Shown here: positions 48,896 to 58,419 of the stretch, one piece after another
Layout of the letters: each line of letters begins with the position of its first letter
Position numbering within the stretch: the stretch's first letter is position 1
Assembly (NCBI RefSeq): GCF_003228315.1
Contig: NZ_CP029693.1
Coordinates: 2,613,501-2,677,500 of the forward strand
Reading direction: 5' to 3'
From: Pseudomonas putida
Lineage (GTDB): Bacteria; Pseudomonadota; Gammaproteobacteria; Pseudomonadales; Pseudomonadaceae
DNA length: 64,000 nt
Made by a program: the position numbers and the translations under genes
The notes under the pieces: model-generated
Told to the model about the DNA's origin: nothing
What the model saw: the letters and a program-made list of their open reading frames with translations, nothing else
Database searches by the model: none

Positions 48896-48984
48896 ATCGC
48901 GAGCAGGCTCACTCCTACAGGGGTTTGGAGTGATCAGACATTTTGTGTCAGACCACGGATCCTGTAGGAGTGAGCCTGCTCGCG
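48896..48984. repeat. Variant inverted REP pair upstream of the RAYT gene
   Basis: Arms ATCGCGAGCAGGCTCACTCC (48896) and TGTAGGAGTGAGCCTGCTCG (48963). Both carry the same substitution relative to the common REP (GAGTGAGC rather than GAGCGAGC). Confidence 0.92.
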
Positions 48985-49009
48985 ACAGCGGTGGATCAGG
49001 CAGCGAGAA

Positions 49010-49450
49010 TCAAGCCACAACCCCAGCATCCGCCCTCAACCCCAACGCCTCGATCGCATTGATCGCACACTGCTCATCCACATCCGACAGATCCCCGCTG
49101 ATCCCCACCGCCCCCAGCACAATCCCCGCCTGATCACGAATCAGCACACCGCCCGGTGCCGGCACGACGCTGCCCTGCCCCATGCTATTCAAGGCAGCGA
49201 TGAACGCTGGTCGTTGCTGGGCGTCCAGCGCCAACAGGCGCGAACCCTTGCCCAAGGCGATGGCGCCCCACGCCTTACCGATGGCCACTTGCGGGCGCAG
49301 CAGGCTGGCGCCGTCTTCGCGTTGCAGGGTGACCAGATGCCCGCCGGCATCCAGTACCGCGATGGTCAGGGGTGCGGCCGAAATGGCCCGCCCTGCGTTG
49401 ATGGCCTCATCGACCAGTTTGACTGCGACTTTCAAGGTTAAAGCGCTCAT
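49010..49450 (-). CDS. glcG: GlcG/HbpS family protein
   Basis: 146 residues from ATG 49450 (MSALTLKVAVKLVDEAI). The ORF runs 72 codons further upstream, but that part overlaps the gcl promoter region. GlcG/HbpS (DUF336) motifs: PLTIAVLDAGGHLVTLQREDGAS and APGGVLIRD followed by GAVGISGDLSDVDEQCAINAI. Members accompany glycolate or glyoxylate genes and some bind heme; the function is unsettled. It diverges from gcl over a control region with two TTGTATACAA palindromes. Confidence 0.9.
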   Translation of the reverse strand: MSALTLKVAVKLVDEAINAGRAISAAPLTIAVLDAGGHLVTLQREDGASLLRPQVAIGKAWGAIALGKGSRLLALDAQQRPAFIAALNSMGQGSVVPAPGGVLIRDQAGIVLGAVGISGDLSDVDEQCAINAIEALGLRADAGVVA

Positions 49451-49543
49451 GGTGCCGTCCTCATTTTGTTTTTCGGAAAGCCGTCGGGCTGCTTCTTTGT
49501 GTCGCAGCCACATGCAACAAATAGAACACAATGAATTATTTTT

Positions 49544-49553
49544 TTGTATACAA
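49544..49553. promoter_or_regulatory. Palindromic operator candidate TTGTATACAA (distal copy)
   Basis: Perfect 10-bp palindrome, about 94 nt upstream of the glcG start. An identical copy lies 138 nt away near gcl. GTA-TAC half sites of this type suit GntR/FadR-type repressors. Confidence 0.65.
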
Positions 49554-49681
49554 TAATTCTCGAAAAGCGCCACATGCGACGAAAAGCCACAGTGAATAGG
49601 GCTTCCGACGAATGAAACGGTCGCTTGAGAAAATGGATTGACCTGCGCCGTCCACCGTGAATACACTCAGCGCAAAGCCAC

Positions 49682-49691
49682 TTGTATACAA
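49682..49691. promoter_or_regulatory. Palindromic operator candidate TTGTATACAA (gcl-proximal copy)
   Basis: Same palindrome, 28 nt before the gcl ATG. It includes TATACA, a possible -10 box, so binding there would block gcl transcription. Both copies extend to TTGTATACAATWA. Confidence 0.68.
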
Positions 49692-49718
49692 TTACAAAAC
49701 GTAAAGAGGCACAAAACC

Positions 49719-51494
<1,776 letters not shown>

Positions 51495-51504
51495 TCGCTG
51501 TCCC

Positions 51505-51594
51505 TGTAGGAGCGAGCCTGCTCGCGATGAGGCCGGCACATTCAACATCATTGTTGACTGACATGACGCCATCGCGAGCAGGCTCACTCCTACA
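51505..51594. repeat. Inverted REP pair (BIME) in the gcl-hyi spacer
   Basis: Direct arm at 51505 (TGTAGGAGCGAGCCTGCTCG). The inverted arm at 51571-51594 carries the CACTCC variant also seen beside the RAYT gene. Located inside the operon. Confidence 0.93.
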
Positions 51595-51625
51595 GGAGAC
51601 CTACACAAATTTTCAGGAGACCACC

Positions 51626-52408
51626 ATGCCGCGTTTCGCCGCCAACCTGTCCATGCTGTTCACCGAACAGGACTTCCTCGCCCGTTTCGAAGCGGCCGCC
51701 AAGGCCGGCTTCAGTGGTGTCGAATACCTGTTCCCATACGACTTCAGCTCTGCCGAGATCAAGGCCAAGCTCGATGCCAACGGTCTGACCCAAGTGCTGT
51801 TCAACCTGCCGGCCGGTGACTGGGCAAAGGGCGAGCGCGGTATCGCTTGCCTGCCGGACCGCGTTGAAGAGTTCCGCGCCGGTGTCGATCTGGCCATCGC
51901 CTACGCACAAGTGCTGGGCAACACCCAGGTCAACTGCCTGGCCGGCATTCGTCCTCAGAACGTCGACGATGCCACCGTGGAAAAAACCTTCGTCGCCAAC
52001 CTCAAGTACGCGGCCGACAAGCTGCAGGCGGCGGGCATCAAACTGGTGATGGAAGCGATCAACACCCGCGACATCCCAGGCTTCTACCTGAACAACACGG
52101 CGCAAGCCCTGTCGATTCGCGAGCAGGTCGGCAGCGCCAATCTGTTCCTGCAATACGACATCTATCACATGCAAATCATGGAGGGCGACCTGGCCCGCAC
52201 CATGCAATCGCACCTGGGCGAGATCAACCACATCCAGTTGGCCGACAACCCGGGGCGCAACGAACCAGGCACCGGTGAAATCAACTACCGCTTCCTGTTC
52301 GAACACCTGGACCGCATCGGTTATCAGGGTTGGGTCGGCTGCGAATACAAGCCGCTGACCACCACCGAAGCAGGCCTGGGCTGGCTCAAGACCCATAACG
52401 CGATCTGA
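51626..52408 (+). CDS. hyi: Hydroxypyruvate isomerase Hyi
   Basis: Interconverts hydroxypyruvate and tartronate semialdehyde. It is 260 residues from ATG 51626 (MPRFAANLSMLFTEQDF), with AGGAGA 5 nt upstream; an ORF extension through the REP is spurious. TIM-barrel motifs: GFSGVEYLFPYDF, LVMEAINTRDIPGFYLN, LQYDIYHMQIMEGDL and DNPGRNEPGTGEINY (metal ligands Glu, Asp, His). Second gene of the glyoxylate operon, separated from gcl and glxR by REP pairs. Confidence 0.96.
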   Translation: MPRFAANLSMLFTEQDFLARFEAAAKAGFSGVEYLFPYDFSSAEIKAKLDANGLTQVLFNLPAGDWAKGERGIACLPDRVEEFRAGVDLAIAYAQVLGNTQVNCLAGIRPQNVDDATVEKTFVANLKYAADKLQAAGIKLVMEAINTRDIPGFYLNNTAQALSIREQVGSANLFLQYDIYHMQIMEGDLARTMQSHLGEINHIQLADNPGRNEPGTGEINYRFLFEHLDRIGYQGWVGCEYKPLTTTEAGLGWLKTHNAI

Positions 52409-52420
52409 AGCAATTTCCCT

Positions 52421-52510
52421 TGTGGGAGCGAGCCTGCTCGCGAATGCGGTGGTTCAGTCAACACGGATATTGAATGTTCTACCGCATTCGCGAGCAGGCT
52501 CGCTCTCACA
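52421..52510. repeat. Inverted REP pair (BIME) in the hyi-glxR spacer
   Basis: Direct arm TGTGGGAGCGAGCCTGCTCG at 52421, inverted arm ending at 52510 (GCTCTCACA variant end). It is the second of three consecutive operon spacers that carry a REP pair. Confidence 0.92.
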
Positions 52511-52563
52511 AAGAAACACCCCCTATTTGCTTGAAGCAGCAATAAAAACAAGAGGATTTTCTC

Positions 52564-53457
52564 ATGGCTAAAATCGGATTCATCGGCACCGGCATCATGG
52601 GCCACCCAATGGCGGCGAACCTGCAGAAAGCCGGTCACAGCCTGTTCCTGTCCGCACACCACGACGCTGCCCCTGCCGATCTGGTCGCCGCTGGCGCCGT
52701 CGCCCTGGCCAACCCGAAGGAAGTGGCCCAGGAAGCTGAATTCATCATCGTCATGGTGCCGGATACCCCACAGGTCGATGACGTACTGTTCCGCGCCGAC
52801 GGCGTTGCAGCCGGCATCGGCAAGGGCAAAGTCGTGATCGACATGAGCTCGATCTCGCCGACTGCCACCAAGGCCTTCGCCGCCAAGATCAACGAAAAAG
52901 GCGCGCAATACCTCGACGCGCCGGTGTCCGGCGGTGAAGTCGGCGCCAAGGCCGCGACCCTGAGCATCATGGTCGGTGGTGATGCCGATGCCTTCGAACG
53001 CGCCCTGCCGCTGTTCCAGGCCATGGGCAAGAACATCACCCTGGTCGGCGGCAACGGTGACGGTCAGACCGCGAAAGTGGCAAACCAGATCATCGTCGCG
53101 CTGAACATCCAGGCCGTGGCCGAAGCCCTGCTGTTCGCCTCGAAAAACGGTGCCGATCCGGCCAAGGTGCGTGAAGCGCTAATGGGCGGCTTCGCGTCCT
53201 CGAAGATCCTCGAAGTGCACGGCGAGCGCATGATCAAGGGCACCTTCGATCCGGGCTTCCGCATCAGCCTGCACCAGAAGGACCTGAACCTGGCCCTGCA
53301 AGGTGCCAAGGAACTGAACATCAACCTGCCCAACACCGCCAACGCCCAGCAAGTGTTCAGCACCTGTGCGGCCATCGGTGGCAGCAACTGGGACCACTCG
53401 GCACTGATCAAGGGTCTGGAGCACATGGCGAACTTCTCGATTCGCGACAAGAAGTAA
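52564..53457 (+). CDS. glxR: Tartronate semialdehyde reductase GlxR
   Basis: NAD(P)H-dependent reduction of tartronate semialdehyde to D-glycerate. It is 297 residues. Rossmann motif IGFIGTGIMGHPMAANLQKAG, substrate-binding segment DAPVSGGEVGAKAATLSIMVGG and the catalytic Lys in QTAKVANQIIVALN, as in beta-hydroxyacid dehydrogenases. An AGAGGA ribosome binding site lies just upstream. Third gene of the operon. Confidence 0.96.
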   Translation: MAKIGFIGTGIMGHPMAANLQKAGHSLFLSAHHDAAPADLVAAGAVALANPKEVAQEAEFIIVMVPDTPQVDDVLFRADGVAAGIGKGKVVIDMSSISPTATKAFAAKINEKGAQYLDAPVSGGEVGAKAATLSIMVGGDADAFERALPLFQAMGKNITLVGGNGDGQTAKVANQIIVALNIQAVAEALLFASKNGADPAKVREALMGGFASSKILEVHGERMIKGTFDPGFRISLHQKDLNLALQGAKELNINLPNTANAQQVFSTCAAIGGSNWDHSALIKGLEHMANFSIRDKK

Positions 53458-53482
53458 GCCCTGCGCAACACCGCATCAAACC

Positions 53483-53572
53483 TGTAGGAGCGAGCCTGCT
53501 CGCGATGAGTCCCTGACTATCAACATCCATGTTGACTGACACACCGCTATCGCGAGCAGGCTCGCTCCTACA
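53483..53572. repeat. Inverted REP pair (BIME) in the glxR-ttuD spacer
   Basis: Direct arm TGTAGGAGCGAGCCTGCTCG at 53483 and inverted arm ending at 53572. It is the third REP pair inside the gcl operon. Confidence 0.93.
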
Positions 53573-53618
53573 GGAACCCGAGTTGCCCTTCCAAAAACAA
53601 GAATTCCGGGAGCCCGCC

Positions 53619-54899
53619 ATGTCGGTCGATCCGCAACAATTCCTGCGCGAGCTGTTCGCCACAGCCATCGACGCGGCCCATCCGCAGCAAGTCCTCGAAG
53701 CCCATCTGCCAGCCGATCGCACCGGCCGGGTCATCGTCATCGGCGCCGGCAAGGCCGCGGCCGCCATGGCCCAGGTGGTCGAGCGCTGCTGGCAGGGTGA
53801 AGTGTCCGGTCTGGTGGTGACGCGTTACGGTCACGGCGCGCCCTGCGAAAAAATCGAAGTGGTCGAAGCCGCGCATCCGGTACCGGACGCCGCCGGCCAG
53901 GCCGTCGCCAAGCGCGTATTCGAGCTGGTCAGCAACCTGACGGAAAGCGACCGCGTGATATTCCTGCTATCCGGTGGCGGCTCGGCGCTGCTGGCCCTTC
54001 CCGCAGCCGGCATCACCCTGGCCGACAAACAGTCGATCAACAAGGCCCTGCTCAAATCCGGCGCCACCATCGGCGAGATGAACTGCGTGCGCAAGCACCT
54101 CTCGGCGATCAAGGGCGGACGCCTGGGCAAAGCCTGCTGGCCTGCCACTGTTTATACCTATGCGATTTCCGATGTACCGGGCGACCTCGCCACGGTCATC
54201 GCCTCCGGCCCCACCGTGGCCGACCCGAGCACCTCGGCCGAAGCGCTGGCGATCCTCAAGCGCTACAACATCGACGTGCCGGCCTCCGTACGCACCTGGC
54301 TGCAAAGCCCGGAATCGGAAACCGTCAAACCCGGCGATCCGAGCCTGGCCCGCAGCCACTTCCAGCTGATCGCCCGTCCGCAGCAGTCACTGGAAGCGGC
54401 AGCGGTGAAATGCCGTCAGGCCGGTTTCAGCCCGCTGATCCTCGGCGATCTGGAAGGCGAATCCCGCGAAGTGGCGAAAGTCCACGCCGGTATCGCCCGT
54501 CAGGTGGTGCAGCACGGCCAGCCGTTGGCGGCGCCCTGCGTGATTCTTTCCGGCGGCGAAACCACCGTCACCGTGCGCGGCAATGGTCGTGGCGGACGCA
54601 ACGCCGAATTCCTGCTGAGCCTGACCGACAGCCTCAAGGGTCTGCCCGGCGTCTATGCGCTGGCCGGTGACACCGATGGCATCGACGGCTCCGAAGACAA
54701 CGCCGGCGCCATCATGACTCCGGACAGCTACGCCCGCGCCGCTGCCTTGGGCCTGAGCGCCAGCGACGAGCTGGATAACAACAACGGCTACGGCTACTTC
54801 CAGGCGCTGGACGCCTTGATCGTCACCGAGCCGACCCGCACCAACGTCAACGACTTCCGCGCCATCCTGATCCTCGAGAGCACTCACCATGACGCCTGA
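53619..54899 (+). CDS. ttuD: Glycerate 2-kinase (MOFRL family; TtuD/GckA type)
   Basis: 426 residues from ATG 53619 (MSVDPQQFLRELF), with CGGGAG about 7 nt upstream; translation from within the REP pair is unlikely. Motifs: VIVIGAGKAAAAMAQVVE at the N-terminal domain, FLLSGGGSALLALP, and the C-terminal MOFRL region LSGGETTVTVRGNGRGGRNAEFLL with LAGDTDGIDG. The family has often been annotated hydroxypyruvate reductase, but the members examined phosphorylate D-glycerate to 2-phosphoglycerate, which fits this operon. It overlaps pyk by 11 nt. Confidence 0.93.
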   Translation: MSVDPQQFLRELFATAIDAAHPQQVLEAHLPADRTGRVIVIGAGKAAAAMAQVVERCWQGEVSGLVVTRYGHGAPCEKIEVVEAAHPVPDAAGQAVAKRVFELVSNLTESDRVIFLLSGGGSALLALPAAGITLADKQSINKALLKSGATIGEMNCVRKHLSAIKGGRLGKACWPATVYTYAISDVPGDLATVIASGPTVADPSTSAEALAILKRYNIDVPASVRTWLQSPESETVKPGDPSLARSHFQLIARPQQSLEAAAVKCRQAGFSPLILGDLEGESREVAKVHAGIARQVVQHGQPLAAPCVILSGGETTVTVRGNGRGGRNAEFLLSLTDSLKGLPGVYALAGDTDGIDGSEDNAGAIMTPDSYARAAALGLSASDELDNNNGYGYFQALDALIVTEPTRTNVNDFRAILILESTHHDA

Positions 54900-56304
54900 T
54901 AAAAAAGTCAAAATCCTCGCCACCCTCGGCCCGGCCATTGACGGGATCGACGACATTCGTGAGCTGGTACAGGCCGGGGTCAACATCTTTCGCCTGAACT
55001 TCAGCCACGGCGATCACGCCGACCACGCCCAGCGCTACCAGTGGATTCGTGAAGTCGAGCGCCAGCTCAATTATCCGCTGGGCATCCTGATGGACCTGCA
55101 AGGCCCGAAACTGCGGGTCGGCAAGTTCGCCGAGGGCAAGGTGCAACTGGTGCGCGGCCAGGCTTTGCGCCTGGACCTCGATACCACGCCGGGCGATGAG
55201 CGCCGGGTCAACCTGCCGCACCCGGAAATCATCGCCGCGCTCGAGCCGGGCATGGACCTGCTGCTGGACGACGGCAAACTGCGCCTGCGCGTGGTCACCA
55301 AATACGCCGATGCCATCGACACCACGGTGCTCAACGGCGGCGAGCTGTCGGACCGCAAAGGCGTGAACGTGCCGCAAGCGGTGCTCGACCTCAGCCCGCT
55401 GACCGCCAAGGATCGCCGCGATCTGAGTTTCGGTCTGGAACTGGGTGTGGACTGGGTGGCGTTGTCGTTCGTGCAGCGTCCGGACGACATCCGCGAAGCC
55501 CGCGCGCTGATCGGTGACCGGGCCTTCCTGATGGCCAAGATCGAGAAGCCATCGGCGGTGACACAACTGCGGGAAATCGCCGAGTTGAGCGACGCGATCA
55601 TGGTCGCCCGTGGCGATCTGGGCGTGGAAGTGCCGGCCGAAAGCGTGCCGCAGATTCAGAAAAACATCATCAGCACTTGCCGTCAGCTCGGCAAACCGGT
55701 GGTGGTGGCCACGCAGATGCTCGAATCGATGCGCTTCTCCCCGGCACCGACCCGCGCCGAGGTCACGGACGTGGCCAACGCCGTGGCCGAAGGCGCCGAT
55801 GCGGTGATGCTGTCGGCGGAAACCGCCTCCGGTGAATACCCGCTGGAAGCCGTGCAGATGATGAGCAAGATCATCCGTCAGGTGGAAAACGGCCCGGACT
55901 ATCAGGCCCAGCTCGACGTCAGCCGACCGAAAGCCGAAGCCACGGTGTCCGACGCGATCAGCTGCGCGATCCGCCGCATCAGCAACGTGCTGCCGGTGGC
56001 GGTGCTGGTGAACTACAGCGAATCAGGCGCCTCGAGTTTGCGCGCCGCGCGGGAACGGCCGACGGTGCCGATCCTCAACCTGACGCCGAACCTGCAGACC
56101 GCTCGCCGCCTGACCGTGGCCTGGGGCGTGCATTCGGTGGTCAATGATCGCCTGCGTCAGGTGGATGAGGTGTGTTCCACCGCGCTGGAAATCGCCCAGG
56201 CCCAGGGCATGGCCGAGCGTGGCGATACGTTATTGATCACCGCGGGTGTGCCCTTTGGGCAGCCGGGATCGACTAACTCTCTGCGTATCGAGACGTTGAT
56301 CTAG
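54889..56304 (+). CDS. pyk: Pyruvate kinase
   Basis: Transfers phosphate from PEP to ADP. It is 471 residues. Motifs: KVKILATLGPAIDGIDDI, RLNFSHGDHADH, MDLQGPKLRVG, the active-site LMAKIEKPSAV (catalytic Lys-Glu) and MVARGDLGVEVP. Its start lies inside the end of the glycerate kinase gene, so the operon can take 2-phosphoglycerate (after enolase) to pyruvate. It is probably the operon-specific isozyme; a second pyruvate kinase gene is expected elsewhere in the genome. Confidence 0.96.
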   Translation: MTPDKKVKILATLGPAIDGIDDIRELVQAGVNIFRLNFSHGDHADHAQRYQWIREVERQLNYPLGILMDLQGPKLRVGKFAEGKVQLVRGQALRLDLDTTPGDERRVNLPHPEIIAALEPGMDLLLDDGKLRLRVVTKYADAIDTTVLNGGELSDRKGVNVPQAVLDLSPLTAKDRRDLSFGLELGVDWVALSFVQRPDDIREARALIGDRAFLMAKIEKPSAVTQLREIAELSDAIMVARGDLGVEVPAESVPQIQKNIISTCRQLGKPVVVATQMLESMRFSPAPTRAEVTDVANAVAEGADAVMLSAETASGEYPLEAVQMMSKIIRQVENGPDYQAQLDVSRPKAEATVSDAISCAIRRISNVLPVAVLVNYSESGASSLRAARERPTVPILNLTPNLQTARRLTVAWGVHSVVNDRLRQVDEVCSTALEIAQAQGMAERGDTLLITAGVPFGQPGSTNSLRIETLI

Positions 56305-56323
56305 AGCGCCCATACCGGCCTCT

Positions 56324-56412
56324 TCACGAGCAGGCTCGCTCCCACATTAGATTGTGTCGATCACACATCTAATATTGAACAAAGATTCATTGTGGGAGCG
56401 AGCCTGCTCGCG
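56324..56412. repeat. Inverted REP pair (BIME)
   Basis: Inverted arm (CACGAGCAGGCTCGCTCCCA) from 56324 and direct arm TGTGGGAGCGAGCCTGCTCG at 56391. It separates pyk from the urea transporter gene. Confidence 0.92.
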
Positions 56413-56450
56413 AAGGCGGCGACACGGTTTAACTGACTTTTAGAACTGCC

Positions 56451-57365
56451 ATGCCTGCCAACCACTTCAACACCCACTGCCCCGACTGGGCCGAGGCCTT
56501 CCTCAACGGTTTCAGTCAAATATTCCTCCAGCGCCATCCGCTCTGCGGCCTGCTGTGCCTGTCCGCCATTTTGTTCACTGCGCCTGCACTGCTCGGCGGT
56601 GCCTTGCTCGGTGGCGTCGCCGGACTGCTCACCGCGCAACGGCGCAACTATGCCAAGGCCGATCGCCAGGCCGGATTGTTCAGCTACAACGGCGTGTTGC
56701 TGGGCCTGCTGCTGAGTCTGTATTTCCCCTGGTCGGCGATGATGCCGCCACTGATTCTGGCGGCCGGCGGCCTGAGTGCGATCATCACCCAGCAATGGCT
56801 CAAGCGCGCCCGCGTCAATCAGACCGTGCCCGCCTATACCGCGCCGTTCGTGGGCCTGAGCTGGTTGCTGCTGTGCTTTGCCGAACCCTCCACGGCCGCC
56901 CCGCTGATTGAATTGAACACCACGAACCTTTTGGCCGCGTTGCTCAAGGGCATCGGCCAGGTGATGTTCCTCGACCATCCGCTGGCCGGGGCGATGATTG
57001 CCACCGGTTTGCTGATCGCCGATCGCCGGGCCTTTTGCTGGGTGCTGCTGGCATCCGCCATCGGCCTGGCCTCCAGCCTGCTGCACCACGAGACCGGCTC
57101 CGCCCTGCAGGGCCTTGGCGGCTACAACGCGGTGCTGGCTGCCCTCGCCTTCAGCACGCAGCGCCAGCATCCCTGGCTGCCACTGCTCGGCATTGTCCTG
57201 GCACTGCTGCTGACGCCGCTGTTCGCCGCCGCCGGCCTGGCCACGTTGACCGCACCGTTCATTCTTGCCTGCTGGCTGATCCGCGCCGGCATCCAGATGC
57301 TCGGCACCACCACTGTCGATAACGCGCCTTGCGCTCACGGGGACAATCAACCTAGGCTGCGCTGA
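56451..57365 (+). CDS. Urea transporter (UT family)
   Basis: 304 residues with about ten hydrophobic segments. The two-fold UT layout is visible: RRNYAKADRQAGLFSYNGVLLGLLLSLYFP in the first half and GSALQGLGGYNAVLAALAFS in the second, each with the YNGVL/YNAVL loop of the pore, and TVPAYTAPFVGLSWLLL before the second repeat. It should let urea cross the inner membrane passively. It stands 146 nt after pyk with a REP pair between, so it may share the transcript. Urea and glyoxylate both arise from allantoin breakdown, which would explain the context. Confidence 0.88.
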   Translation: MPANHFNTHCPDWAEAFLNGFSQIFLQRHPLCGLLCLSAILFTAPALLGGALLGGVAGLLTAQRRNYAKADRQAGLFSYNGVLLGLLLSLYFPWSAMMPPLILAAGGLSAIITQQWLKRARVNQTVPAYTAPFVGLSWLLLCFAEPSTAAPLIELNTTNLLAALLKGIGQVMFLDHPLAGAMIATGLLIADRRAFCWVLLASAIGLASSLLHHETGSALQGLGGYNAVLAALAFSTQRQHPWLPLLGIVLALLLTPLFAAAGLATLTAPFILACWLIRAGIQMLGTTTVDNAPCAHGDNQPRLR

Positions 57366-57386
57366 TCTTCGAGTCAGGCGTTATCC

Positions 57387-58211
57387 ATGGACAGCAGCAA
57401 AAACTGGCGTGAACAGCTCTACGTCATGATTTTCCAGACCGACACCAAGGCTGGCAGGCGATTCGACGGCATTTTGCTGTTGATCATCCTCGCCAGCCTG
57501 GTGATCGTGATGCTCGACAGCATCGACACCATCCACAAGAACTACGCCGACGTGCTGGCGTACATCGAGTGGGGCTTCACGGTGATCTTCCTTGGCGAAT
57601 ACATCCTGCGCCTGTATTGCTCGCCCAAGCCCTTGCGTTATGCCTTCAGTTTCTACGGGCTGGTGGATGTGCTGGCGATCGTGCCCGGCATCCTCGCGCT
57701 CTATTACGCCGATGCCCAGTACCTACTGATCATCCGGATCATCCGGATGCTGCGGATTTTCCGCGTGCTCAAGCTCAGCCCTTACCTCAAGCAAGCCCAT
57801 TACCTGCTCGACGCCCTGCGCGGCAGCAAGCAGAAAATCCTCGTGTTCCTGCTCAGCGTCTGCACCCTGGTCACGGTGTTCGGCACGCTGATGTACGTGG
57901 TCGAAGGCCCGGAGCACGGGTTCACCAGCATTCCCAAGGGTATCTACTGGGCCATTGTGACGCTGACCACCGTCGGCTACGGCGACATCGTGCCCAGAAC
58001 GGTGCTGGGCCAGGTGATCTCGTCGATGGTCATGATCACCGGTTATTCGATCATTGCCGTACCGACCGGGATCTTCACCGCCGAACTGGCCAACACCATG
58101 CGTGGCGAGCAGCTGCAACACGACTGCCCGGTGTGCAAGAAAAACAGCCACGAACATGGCGCCGCGTTCTGCTCCCGTTGCGGCAATGCATTGTTTAAAA
58201 AACTGGAATAA
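57387..58211 (+). CDS. Voltage-gated K+ channel with C-terminal zinc ribbon
   Basis: 274 residues. Six membrane segments: S1 GRRFDGILLLIILASLVIVML, an Arg-bearing S4 IIRIIRMLRIFRVLKL, and the selectivity filter TTVGYGD between S5 and S6. S6 is VISSMVMITGYSIIAVPTGIFTAEL. The last 25 residues form a short zinc ribbon: CPVCKKNSHEHGAAFCSRCG (two CxxC pairs), a common end in bacterial Kv channels that may help tetramer assembly. It is 21 nt after the urea transporter gene. Confidence 0.9.
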   Translation: MDSSKNWREQLYVMIFQTDTKAGRRFDGILLLIILASLVIVMLDSIDTIHKNYADVLAYIEWGFTVIFLGEYILRLYCSPKPLRYAFSFYGLVDVLAIVPGILALYYADAQYLLIIRIIRMLRIFRVLKLSPYLKQAHYLLDALRGSKQKILVFLLSVCTLVTVFGTLMYVVEGPEHGFTSIPKGIYWAIVTLTTVGYGDIVPRTVLGQVISSMVMITGYSIIAVPTGIFTAELANTMRGEQLQHDCPVCKKNSHEHGAAFCSRCGNALFKKLE

Positions 58212-58297
58212 GCAAAGAGCTTTTTAGTCTTTAAACGGACTATGGGTGCCCAGTTATAGTCGCTGGCAAATTGGTATCGCCTCACACATAACCCAAC

Positions 58298-58397
58298 TGT
58301 AGGAGCGAGCCTGCTCGCGATGGACGTCAACGATGACGCGGGCTGTCTGAACGCCCGCGTTGTATTGACGTTTTTCGCGAGCAGGCTCGCTCCTACA
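58298..58397. repeat. Inverted REP pair (BIME)
   Basis: Direct arm TGTAGGAGCGAGCCTGCTCG at 58298 and inverted arm ending at 58397. The spacer GATGGACGTCAACGATGACG is shared with the copy at 38538. It ends 22 nt before the sbp start. Confidence 0.93.
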
Positions 58398-58419
58398 AAA
58401 ACAGAACAAGGAATTCGCA

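Noticed and set aside
53529-53618. N-terminal extension of the glycerate kinase starting inside a REP pair
   Set aside because: The same peptide (SRAGSLLQ) appears wherever a frame crosses the REP. A good Shine-Dalgarno precedes the later ATG at 53619. The cobB tail differs because there the repeat is downstream of a real start and upstream of its only stop.
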